The notes beneath the pieces were generated by a model. The model had not been told where the DNA came from, searched no databases, and saw nothing but the letters and a program-made list of their open reading frames with translations. From NCBI GenBank assembly GCA_002455915.1, contig DKLU01000054.1, forward strand, positions 11,538 through 17,415: 5,878 nt of DNA, given 5' to 3'. The first letter of the stretch is position 1; the number at the start of each line of letters is the position of its first letter. The DNA is from Chryseobacterium sp. UBA6632 (GTDB lineage Bacteria; Bacteroidota; Bacteroidia; Flavobacteriales; Weeksellaceae). This document shows positions 1-4,884 of this stretch, one piece after another. The position numbers and the translations under genes were made by a program.

Positions 1-10
1 ATTTTCGCCA

Positions 11-36
11 CCCCTCCAATTGGAGGGGAATTTTTT
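11..36 (+). terminator. Perfect 18-bp palindrome plus T-run, terminator-like or REP-like
   Basis: Positions 11-28 read CCCCTCCAATTGGAGGGG, identical to their own reverse complement, and are followed by AATTTTTT (29-36). A GC-rich stem followed by Ts on the plus strand fits an intrinsic terminator for a plus-strand gene lying left of the window. No such gene is visible here, so this role is inferred. On the minus strand the palindrome continues as GGTGGCGAAAAT, a string I associate with dispersed palindromes in Chryseobacterium intergenic DNA, so a REP-like repeat is an equally good reading. The stem has almost no loop if both halves pair fully; about four central bases would have to stay unpaired. 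Confidence 0.45.
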
Positions 37-52
37 AACGTTTTGAATAGGG

Positions 53-180
53 GGGATTATCTTTAAAATAACAGACTTTCGCCTTAGCCCCGATTGGAAC
101 GACATCCTTTTTGGTTGCGGCGGAGCGAAGCGGAGCCGTAACCAAAAAGATATAGTGGAAAGCGGGAATAATCTTCAAAA
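53..180. repeat. Intergenic hairpin element, probably a dispersed flavobacterial repeat
   Basis: A long imperfect hairpin has arms at 107-121 (CTTTTTGGTTGCGGC) and 135-149 (GCCGTAACCAAAAAG). This gives 15 pairs including one G-T wobble, around a 13-nt loop at 122-134 rich in GCGAAGCG. An outer helper stem is possible between 89-92 and 163-166. Imperfect direct repeats flank the unit: GGGATTATCTTTAAAA at 53-68 and GGGAATAATCTTCAAAA at 164-180. The frame segments AGCCCCGATTGG (87-98) and GTGGAAAGCGGGA (155-167) resemble the fixed ends of a repeat scattered between genes in Flavobacterium and Chryseobacterium, with a variable hairpin in the middle. That last point is recall. There is no credible ORF. 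It lies just downstream of the lipoprotein terminator. Confidence 0.55.
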
Positions 181-208
181 AAAATGTCCCACAAATCTGC
201 GAGACATT
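176..208 (-). terminator. Intrinsic terminator of the lipoprotein gene
   Basis: Read on the minus strand, the arm AATGTCTC (208-201) pairs with GGGACATT (190-183) over eight base pairs, one of them a T-G wobble, around a 10-nt loop (191-200). A run of eight Ts follows (complement of A 177-184). It starts about 20 bp after the lipoprotein stop codon at 230-232, so it is well placed to end that transcript. The loop text resembles the CTGCGAGAC phrase common in Chryseobacterium intergenic repeats, so the terminator may be built from repeat sequence (inference). Confidence 0.75.
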
Positions 209-229
209 CTTTATATTGTTGACTAATAA

Positions 230-511
230 TTAGTGTTCAGCTTTTGGAGCTTCTGCTTCAGCAGATTTTGCAGCCGTTGCGCTGTCTGCTTTTGGAGCCT
301 CAGCCTCATGTTTTTCTGCAGTTGCCTCTTCTTTGTGAGCAGCAGCAGCTTCATGACCGTGACCTTCTCCGCCACCTTGTACGTCCTCAGAATATCTGTC
401 AGCTCCAGCGCCTTCTTCAAGCTTAATGATGTTTTTATTTCCACCCGCCTGAATTTTCTTGCAGCTAACAGCAACTGTAGCGATGGCTAAACATAGAACT
501 AATTTTTTCAT
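230..511 (-). CDS. Small Ala/Glu/His-rich lipoprotein, unknown function
   Basis: A 93-residue protein with a type II signal peptide: positive MKK start, hydrophobic core at residues 4-15 and a lipobox-like AVSC ending at Cys17, the predicted lipidation site. Mature residues 18-40 (KKIQAGGNKNIIKLEEGAGADRY) look ordinary. From about residue 46 to the end the chain is low complexity: a Gly/His patch (GGGEGHGHE), then an Ala/Glu/Lys stretch in which EAEAPKA occurs twice (69-75 and 85-91), ending in His93. No catalytic domain is visible. The composition suggests a flexible, charged, disordered tail that could bind metal or protein (speculation). No acidic cluster follows Cys17 like the surface-export signal described in some Bacteroidota, so a periplasmic location is more likely. 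The ATG at 511 is the natural start because it gives a complete signal peptide. The gene has its own promoter (606-636) and terminator (176-208), so it is probably monocistronic. I do not recognise a named family. Confidence 0.8.
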   Translation of the reverse strand: MKKLVLCLAIATVAVSCKKIQAGGNKNIIKLEEGAGADRYSEDVQGGGEGHGHEAAAAHKEEATAEKHEAEAPKADSATAAKSAEAEAPKAEH

Positions 512-605
512 ATGTAAAATTTATTTTTTTAAGGTCTTTACGGAATCGCTTCGGTTTCGCTAAACTTTTACCACAGGCAATTTCCCATTTCAATTTTTGA
601 TTGCC

Positions 606-636
606 CAAAATTAAGAAATCCTACATTTTTCGGCAA
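606..636 (-). promoter_or_regulatory. Bacteroidota-type promoter for the lipoprotein gene
   Basis: On the minus strand, TTG (636-634) is followed after 20 nt by TAATTTTG (613-606). This matches the known Bacteroidota consensus TTTG-N17-23-TAnnTTTG exactly at the -7 box. It begins just past the methyltransferase stop codon at 642. Transcription would start near 600, leaving a leader of about 88 nt. The leader can form a six-pair stem between 576-581 (GGCAAT) and 600-605 (ATTGCC), whose significance is unknown. Confidence 0.55.
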
Positions 637-641
637 CATTT

Positions 642-1790
642 TTATACTGATTTTATGATTATTTTTCCTTTTTTGGATTGTGTAAAAATAAGGTAATTTT
701 CGCCACCATCTTTTAAACCATATTTTTTCTTGATTTCTTCGGGTTTTAAAGGATAATTTTTTGAAATAATATTAAACTGACTTTTCTTTTTAATCTGTTT
801 AGCATCAATAACTTCAACTTCTAAAATTCTTCCCGGAAAATCATTTATTTTTTCATGAGAAGTGTAAATATGAGTGTTTGGGTGAAGCTTTTTCAATCCA
901 AATCTTTCTGAAATTAAATTAAAAACTCCGGCTTTTAGTATTGAATTATTCGGGATATAGATCAAATTTTCAGGTTCATCGTATGTTGCTTTGGCATTTT
1001 CTTCTTCTCCAAATTTAAAGGTAAAAACAGATTCTTCACTTTCAAGATTCACGCAGTTGCAGGTAATTTCTCCTGAATTTTCCTTTGATAAAAAGACAAC
1101 CACTTCTTTTACGTCATTTTTCAAAGCAATAATATCAATCCTGAAAATGCCTGGTAAAACGGATACCAAGTATTTTAAATCGATTAAAGGCGAGAGTTTT
1201 ATCACTACTTGATTAGAAATCGACAACAATTTTCCCTGAATTTCAAGAATATTCGGCGACAAATCTTCCAAAAGGAAAACCTTATTTTTATTATTATCTC
1301 TTCGCGCCGGATCGAGGTAAATTACATCAAAAGTTTCTTCATTTTGAGTCAGAAAATCTTCCAGTTTTTGATTGATAAATCTTGCTTTCTTTTCTAAAAC
1401 TGTCCAATTATGTTCAACAATTTCTAATAATTCAGGATTTTGTTCAACTAATGTTATTTCGTTAAAATTTTTAGATAAATAATAGGCATCAATTCCAAAA
1501 CCGCTGGTTAAATCAATGAACTTCTTTCCTTTTAAAAGTTCCGATTTGTACAAAGCTGTTTTTTCGGAGGAAGATTGCTCTAAACTTAGTTGCGGCGGGA
1601 AAATAATTCCATCCTTTAATAAAAACGGAAATTTCTTTTGTGACACCTGCTTTCCTTTGATCTGCTGAACGATTTCTTGCATAGAAACTTCAGGAAAGGG
1701 GGATTTTTTTAACAATAATGAATGCAAATCTGTGTTTAAATTTGCATTGATGTATTTTTGAATTTCAGTGTGTGAATGCCACGAATGCAC
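642..1790 (-). CDS. Class I SAM methyltransferase with THUMP-like C-terminus (PG_1098 family)
   Basis: This is the Bacteroidota family annotated as THUMP-like domain-containing methyltransferase, probably acting on RNA in the cytoplasm; the substrate is not known to me. Residues 1-85 form the family's N-terminal region (SPFPEVSMQEIVQQI at 30-44). The Rossmann core has motif I DLTSGFGID (93-101, SAM binding), an acidic residue after strand 2 in LVEQNPE (114-120), and motif IV YLDPARRD (158-165), the expected active-site loop. Residues from about 280 carry the ferredoxin-like and THUMP-like part, ending in YPLKPEEIKKKYGLKDGGENYL. The start is unusual. The frame opens at a stop at 1818-1820; the first usable initiator is GTG at 1790 and the first in-frame ATG is Met37 (1682), which would remove conserved sequence. 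ATT at 1808 is a remote alternative. The GTG lies inside the 20-bp inverted repeat 1776-1795, so residues 1-5 (MHSWH) are repeat-encoded. No TAnnTTTG promoter is seen directly upstream. Confidence 0.88.
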   Translation of the reverse strand: MHSWHSHTEIQKYINANLNTDLHSLLLKKSPFPEVSMQEIVQQIKGKQVSQKKFPFLLKDGIIFPPQLSLEQSSSEKTALYKSELLKGKKFIDLTSGFGIDAYYLSKNFNEITLVEQNPELLEIVEHNWTVLEKKARFINQKLEDFLTQNEETFDVIYLDPARRDNNKNKVFLLEDLSPNILEIQGKLLSISNQVVIKLSPLIDLKYLVSVLPGIFRIDIIALKNDVKEVVVFLSKENSGEITCNCVNLESEESVFTFKFGEEENAKATYDEPENLIYIPNNSILKAGVFNLISERFGLKKLHPNTHIYTSHEKINDFPGRILEVEVIDAKQIKKKSQFNIISKNYPLKPEEIKKKYGLKDGGENYLIFTQSKKGKIIIKSV

Positions 1791-1795
1791 GAATA
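1776..1795 (-). repeat. Left inverted repeat of the GxxExxY unit
   Basis: On the minus strand, 1795 to 1776 reads TATTCGTGCATTCGTGGCAT. It matches the plus-strand copy at 2228-2247 at 19 of 20 positions in inverted orientation. Internally it contains ATTCGTG twice, one base apart. It contains the GTG start codon of the methyltransferase. I recall ATTCGTGCATTCGTGGC as a frequent intergenic string in Chryseobacterium and related genomes, which would make this a dispersed repeat; that needs a search. Confidence 0.8.
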
Positions 1796-1819
1796 GTTGT
1801 TTTTTAATAGTTGTTAATT
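1792..1819. repeat. Two tandem copies of a 14-bp unit
   Basis: AATAGTTGTT occurs at 1792-1801 and again at 1806-1815, exactly 14 bp apart, with TTTT and AATT as the last four bases of the two units. It fills the gap between the stop codon of the broken GxxExxY gene (1818-1820) and the left inverted repeat. On the minus strand the A-rich sequence from these units forms the leader of the methyltransferase GTG start. It may be a small local duplication at the edge of the inserted unit (inference). Confidence 0.6.
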
Positions 1820-2188
1820 ATAAAATGACTCTTTTATAATTTAATTTTGATTCGCCAAAATTAACAATCAATGCTAATTTATTATCAGAAACTTTCAAGT
1901 AATTAATTGCCTGCGCCAAATCGGCGTCTACAATTTGACTTTTGCCTTTGATTTCTAAAATGATTTTTCATTAATTACGAAATCTGCATAAAATTTATGA
2001 GGAAGAACAATTCCTTTATAAACTACTTCATATTCTTTTTCTCTTTCATAGAATATTTTAGCTTTTCTAAATTCTAACTCTAACGCATCTTTATAAACAA
2101 TTTCAGAAAATCCATGACCTAAATAATTGTGAATATCCATACAGATTCCAATAATCTGATAGGATTCTTCCTTATAAATAATACTCAT
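1818..2188 (-). pseudogene. GxxExxY family protein, frameshifted
   Basis: GxxExxY proteins (PD-(D/E)XK_3-like) are about 125-residue relatives of PD-(D/E)XK nucleases; their cellular role is not established. From ATG 2188 the reading is MSIIYKEESYQIIGICMDIH, then LGHGFSEIVYKDAL, where GFSEIVY is the name-giving motif, then YADFVINEK with the conserved Asp. The frame then hits TAG at once. Adding one A where the plus strand has T5 (1964-1968) restores NEK-IILEIKGKSQIVDADLAQAINYLK through GESKLNYKRVIL to TAA at 1818-1820, giving 123 residues, the normal family length. The shift falls between the catalytic-type Asp (ADF) and the ExK motif (EIK), so the truncated product would lack the presumed active site. 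The cause is either a real mutation or a homopolymer read error. A TTG start at 2215 is unlikely because it overlaps a -7 box. The gene is bracketed by inverted repeats at 1776-1795 and 2228-2247. Confidence 0.85.
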
Positions 2189-2212
2189 ATAAGATTCATT
2201 TGTGCTTGAATA

Positions 2213-2220
2213 CAAATTTA
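2213..2220 (-). promoter_or_regulatory. Putative -7 box of the GxxExxY gene
   Basis: On the minus strand, 2220 to 2213 reads TAAATTTG, a full match to TAnnTTTG. Transcription from it would start near 2206, giving a leader of about 18 nt before ATG 2188. No TTG/TTTG -33 box lies at the usual 17-23 nt distance, so support is partial. It lies just inside the right inverted repeat, so the unit would carry its own promoter. Confidence 0.35.
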
Positions 2221-2227
2221 GTAAATA

Positions 2228-2247
2228 TATTCGAGCATTCGTGGCAT
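2228..2247 (+). repeat. Right inverted repeat of the GxxExxY unit
   Basis: The plus strand reads TATTCGAGCATTCGTGGCAT, differing from the left copy (minus strand, 1795-1776) only at the seventh base (A for T). It lies 14 bp downstream of the mutA stop codon (2262-2264). Together the copies bound a 472-bp segment (1776-2247) that contains one gene only. Confidence 0.8.
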
Positions 2248-2261
2248 CAAATAATCATTAC

Positions 2262-3413
2262 TTATTCAAACATTTCTGCCCAACGAACGGCTTTAATTTC
2301 TGTTTCGTTATACAATTCTTCCACAGACTTTTTAATGTCTAATTTTGGATATAAATTCACTCCGATCAGCTTTATTTTGCCTTCTTCAACCCATTTTTGC
2401 TCTTCAACAGCATGATCATAGATTTTCTTTTGAATAATTCCTTGCTTTAAAAGCTCAAGATAACCTCCCGTTTCTTCAATTTCCACGAACAAAGCCCAAG
2501 ATTTTTCTGCAATTTGCTGCGTAATATCTTCTACATAATAACTTCCGTTCGAAGCATCTTCAAAAACATTAATGATACTTTCATAAGCCAAAACAATCTG
2601 CTGTTTGAAAGAAATTTCTTCCGAATTATCTGTTGATCTATCAACTAAATAATTATTACTGAAAATCGCATCAGCTCCGCCAATCATGGCAGAAGCCAGT
2701 TCTAAAGTTGAACGAATAAGGTTGTTTTCGTTATCAGAAACAGCCTTATTTCTCAAAGAAGTTTCTGCAAAAATATAGGGAATTTCGTCTAAGTTATATT
2801 CTTTTGAAAGTTGATTGAAAACCATTTTAAATGCTCTCAGTTTCGCCATTTCGAAGAAATAATTTCCTCCGACAGCAATTCTGAAAATTAATTTATTTAA
2901 AATTTCAGAACCATACACTTCAACCAGCTCTTTTGTTTTCGCCAAAGCAATTCCTAATTGTTGGTAAATGGCTGCTCCGGCATTCTGATGAAGAGAAATA
3001 TCTACGCAAATGTTTCTTCTAAATTGTTTTGCCAATAATTCTTTCACCAACTGATCATTAATCGTAGCTTCTTTTTCATCAAAAACATCAATTAAGGAAA
3101 AATACGGATCTTCCTCTTTCGGACTGATGTGTCCCGCCAGATCAAAATTATTCACGAAAATAGTTTTCTGTTCAAGATTTTCTACATTCTGATCCAAAAT
3201 AAAGGCAAATACATCCTCTTCTAAACTTTCGTGATATCTTGATACCAAATGCGTGCTTTCTTCGATTTTTGGCAGATTTACCAAAGGCTTTTCTACCGAA
3301 TCATAAAAAGGTTTCACTACAATTCCTTCTAAATTTTCTTTTGAAAGAACTGAATAAATATCATCAGTTTTAAGTTGTTTTTTAACTAGATTTTCCCAGG
3401 CTGTATTTGACAT
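2262..3413 (-). CDS. mutA: Methylmalonyl-CoA mutase small (beta) subunit
   Basis: Partner subunit of the adenosylcobalamin-dependent mutase that interconverts (R)-methylmalonyl-CoA and succinyl-CoA in propionate metabolism. The small subunit is the non-catalytic half of the heterodimer. Numbered from ATG 3413 (383 residues), family blocks are FFEMAKLRAF (186-195), ETSLRNKAVSDNENNLIRST followed by ASAMIGGADAI (240-250), DASNGSYYVE (286-295) and AEKSWALFVEIEETGGY. The protein stops at RWAEMFE, the place where the family's TIM-barrel region ends, so there is no C-terminal cobalamin-like domain and no DxHxxG motif. That makes it much shorter than the roughly 620-residue MutA of actinobacteria; compact forms are, to my knowledge, usual in Flavobacteriia. 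An alternative TTG start at 3446 would add 11 residues encoded by repetitive spacer, so ATG 3413 is preferred. The large subunit mutB is not in the window. Probably co-transcribed with udk and the FtsB-like gene, though 147 bp separate them. Confidence 0.88.
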   Translation of the reverse strand: MSNTAWENLVKKQLKTDDIYSVLSKENLEGIVVKPFYDSVEKPLVNLPKIEESTHLVSRYHESLEEDVFAFILDQNVENLEQKTIFVNNFDLAGHISPKEEDPYFSLIDVFDEKEATINDQLVKELLAKQFRRNICVDISLHQNAGAAIYQQLGIALAKTKELVEVYGSEILNKLIFRIAVGGNYFFEMAKLRAFKMVFNQLSKEYNLDEIPYIFAETSLRNKAVSDNENNLIRSTLELASAMIGGADAIFSNNYLVDRSTDNSEEISFKQQIVLAYESIINVFEDASNGSYYVEDITQQIAEKSWALFVEIEETGGYLELLKQGIIQKKIYDHAVEEQKWVEEGKIKLIGVNLYPKLDIKKSVEELYNETEIKAVRWAEMFE

Positions 3414-3560
3414 TGGATATGGATTATGTGAATTGTCAATCGTCAATTTTGTTTCACAAGTGAATTTTGAATTAACCGCATATTGACATTTTACGTTTAT
3501 GATTTACATTTAAAAAATTAACAAGCGAAGCGAATTGACTATTCACTTTTCACTTTCAAA
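3414..3560. repeat. Spacer of degenerate short words between ftsB-like gene and mutA
   Basis: This 147-bp gap consists largely of variants of short words: GTCAAT/ATTGAC at several places, TTCAC/GTGAA at 3453-3464 and 3541-3555, and GACATTTTACGT / GATTTACATTT. It also has GCGAAGCG near 3524. TTCACAAGTGAA (3453-3464) is a 12-bp inverted repeat with a 2-bp centre. No terminator with a T-run and no TAnnTTTG box is obvious. I recall similar patchworks as common intergenic filler in Chryseobacterium. Confidence 0.45.
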
Positions 3561-3917
3561 TTATTTTTTCGCCACCTTCGTACTGTCTACTACCAGAATA
3601 AAGATTTCTTCATCCGGCTTTTTCATGAAATAATTTTCTCTTGCGTATTTTTCTTTTTCCGATTTATTGTTCATCAATTTTTTATAAAACGTATCATTTT
3701 TTTCGTATTCGGTTTTATAATATTGAAGTTGTTCTTCGTATTTGTTAATCTCGCCATTCAGCTCATTGATTACCAAAAACGAAGTTTTATCAAAGAAAAT
3801 CATCCAGACCAGAAACATACCAATAGTAATAGTATACTTATTCAGAACATATTTCTGAATAATTTTGAAAGTCTCAGACTTTGGCTGGATGTCTTTAATA
3901 AGTTTGTTTTCTTTCAT
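3561..3917 (-). CDS. FtsB/DivIC-like septum formation initiator protein
   Basis: A 118-residue bitopic membrane protein of the FtsB/DivIC family, which joins FtsL and FtsQ/DivIB in the divisome to control septal wall synthesis. The order is a basic cytoplasmic N-terminus (1-27), one transmembrane helix at about 28-50 (TITIGMFLVWMIFF within it), a periplasmic coiled-coil segment at about 51-85 (NELNGEINKYEEQLQYYKTE), and the conserved end KYARENYFMKKPDEEIFIL (90-108) followed by a short polar tail. Length and order match flavobacterial members. The ATG at 3917 begins one base after the udk stop codon (3919-3921), a TAAAATG junction that suggests translational coupling. It could equally be called divIC; I leave the symbol blank because the paralogues cannot be told apart here. 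Confidence 0.85.
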   Translation of the reverse strand: MKENKLIKDIQPKSETFKIIQKYVLNKYTITIGMFLVWMIFFDKTSFLVINELNGEINKYEEQLQYYKTEYEKNDTFYKKLMNNKSEKEKYARENYFMKKPDEEIFILVVDSTKVAKK

Positions 3918-3918
3918 T

Positions 3919-4533
3919 TTAATGTTTTCTCAACGAATTTTTAATAACAGTTGTTAAAAAATCAATCGCTACGGAGTTTTGTCGCATGTTGGGAATAATT
4001 AAATCAGCTTCGTTTTTAGAAGGCTCGATAAACTCCTGATGCATAGGCTTCAATGTGGTTTGATAACGGTGTAAAACTTCACCCAAATCTCGTCCCCTGT
4101 CTTGTGTATCCCTCCTGATCCTTCGGATTAACCTCTCGTCTGAATCGGCATGTACGAATACTTTTAAATCAAATTCCTTTAGCAATTCTTTGTTGGTAAG
4201 AACCAAAATTCCTTCTACCACCAATACATTTCTAGGCTCTACAGTAACGTGATCTCCTGTTCTGCCGTGGGTTACAAAGCTGTAAATAGGCTGTTCAATG
4301 GGTTCGTTGTTTTTCAACGCTTTTACATGCTGTATCAACAAATCAAAATCGATGGATTTTGGGTGATCATAATTTAAAGCTTCTCTTTCTGTAAGCGTAA
4401 GATTATGATTATCATGATAATAATTATCCTGAGAAAGGATATTCATTCCTTCGATATCAAGCTGTTGAAGTATCTTGTCAACAACCGTAGTTTTGCCGGA
4501 TCCTGTACCTCCTGCAATTCCTATTACAAGCAT
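3919..4533 (-). CDS. udk: Uridine kinase
   Basis: Cytoplasmic pyrimidine salvage enzyme that phosphorylates uridine (and cytidine) to the monophosphate with ATP or GTP. The 204-residue chain is of usual length. It has the P-loop GGTGSGKT (8-15), the substrate-loop QDNYY (35-39), the family block NYDHPKSIDFD (54-64), the VVEGILVL strand that follows the beta-hairpin lid region, and the basic stretch RRIRRDTQDRGR with the RDxxxRGR pattern typical of Udk. The C-terminal part carries EADLIIPN. ATG 4533 puts the P-loop at the normal distance from the N-terminus. It is the first gene of a unit continuing into the FtsB-like gene one base later and probably into mutA. A promoter lies at about 4560-4567. 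Confidence 0.95.
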   Translation of the reverse strand: MLVIGIAGGTGSGKTTVVDKILQQLDIEGMNILSQDNYYHDNHNLTLTEREALNYDHPKSIDFDLLIQHVKALKNNEPIEQPIYSFVTHGRTGDHVTVEPRNVLVVEGILVLTNKELLKEFDLKVFVHADSDERLIRRIRRDTQDRGRDLGEVLHRYQTTLKPMHQEFIEPSKNEADLIIPNMRQNSVAIDFLTTVIKNSLRKH

Positions 4534-4559
4534 TCTTATTTGTTTCTTTATAGTTTTTA

Positions 4560-4567
4560 CAAATATA
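4560..4567 (-). promoter_or_regulatory. udk: -7 box of the udk promoter
   Basis: On the minus strand, 4567 to 4560 reads TATATTTG, a full match to the Bacteroidota TAnnTTTG box. It is 26 nt from the udk ATG, giving a leader of about 20 nt. At the -33 position only a T-rich stretch (TTTTTCC) is seen rather than a clean TTG, so the upstream half is weak. Confidence 0.5.
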
Positions 4568-4669
4568 CTATTTTATTTAAAAGCTGGAAAAAGGATGCAA
4601 TAAGATGCGTAGTTTTTTAAACAAAATTTCATCCGTTTTATTTTTATAGATGAAGGATTTTTTTCTTTT

Positions 4670-4815
4670 TAACGCTAGGTTCGCTAGTAATTTAAGTATT
4701 TATTTTGGCATACTTTCGTTCGCAACGGCGCTTTGTTCAGCAAATGATAGCAATTCTTTTTTGAACACAAAGTCTACTGAGTTTTAAATGATTATTTTTT
4801 TAGGTTCACTAAGCC
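4670..4815. repeat. Degenerate intergenic repeat in the clpS-udk gap
   Basis: The gene-free stretch 4534-4884 holds the udk promoter at one end, the clpS terminator at the other, and this unexplained block between them. Visible structure: CGCTAG twice (4673-4678 and 4682-4687), TAGGTTCGCTAG (4676-4687) echoed by TAGGTTCACTAAG (4801-4813), and an imperfect hairpin with arms CTTTGTTCA (4731-4739) and TGAACACAAAG (4762-4772, two extra bases). On the minus strand it contains ACTCAGTAGACTTTGTG and GCGAACCTAGCGTTAAAAAG, which resemble phrases I recall from scattered repeats in Chryseobacterium. No coding sequence is credible here. Confidence 0.4.
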
Positions 4816-4853
4816 GTTTCACTTATAAAAGACGGTAAAAATTTTAGTTTTAA

Positions 4854-4881
4854 CAAAAAAATCCGACATTACTGCCGGATT
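4854..4881 (-). terminator. Intrinsic terminator after clpS
   Basis: On the minus strand, AATCCGGC (4881-4874) pairs with GTCGGATT (4867-4860) over eight base pairs, one a G-T wobble, around the loop AGTAAT, followed by a T-run (complement of A 4855-4861). It begins 3 bp after the clpS stop codon (4885-4887), so it ends the hemolysin-clpS transcript and isolates it from udk. Confidence 0.88.
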
Positions 4882-4884
4882 ATG

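Noticed and set aside
233..490. Plus-strand open frames opposite the lipoprotein gene
   Set aside because: Cys/Ser/Phe/Leu-rich translations are what the reverse of an Ala/Glu/Lys-rich gene gives; there is no promoter or family resemblance, and the minus-strand protein has a clean lipoprotein signal.
991..1397. Plus-strand open frames inside the methyltransferase gene
   Set aside because: They lie wholly within a gene with clear SAM-binding motifs on the other strand and show no recognisable features.
2191..2215. TTG start at 2215 for the GxxExxY gene
   Set aside because: It overlaps the TAAATTTG -7 box and adds nine residues outside the family; ATG 2188 gives the usual N-terminus.
3453..3464. 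TTCACAAGTGAA as a regulator binding site
   Set aside because: It lies in a spacer full of TTCAC/GTGAA words, so a chance pairing is likely and no second copy sits at a promoter.
4628..4665. Plus-strand terminator-like hairpin (TTCATC ... GATGAA plus Ts)
   Set aside because: Only six AT-rich pairs with a 15-nt loop, and no plus-strand gene precedes it.
4801..4840. CCGT ... ACGG stem near 4813-4835
   Set aside because: Only four pairs around a long AT-rich loop; not distinguishable from chance.
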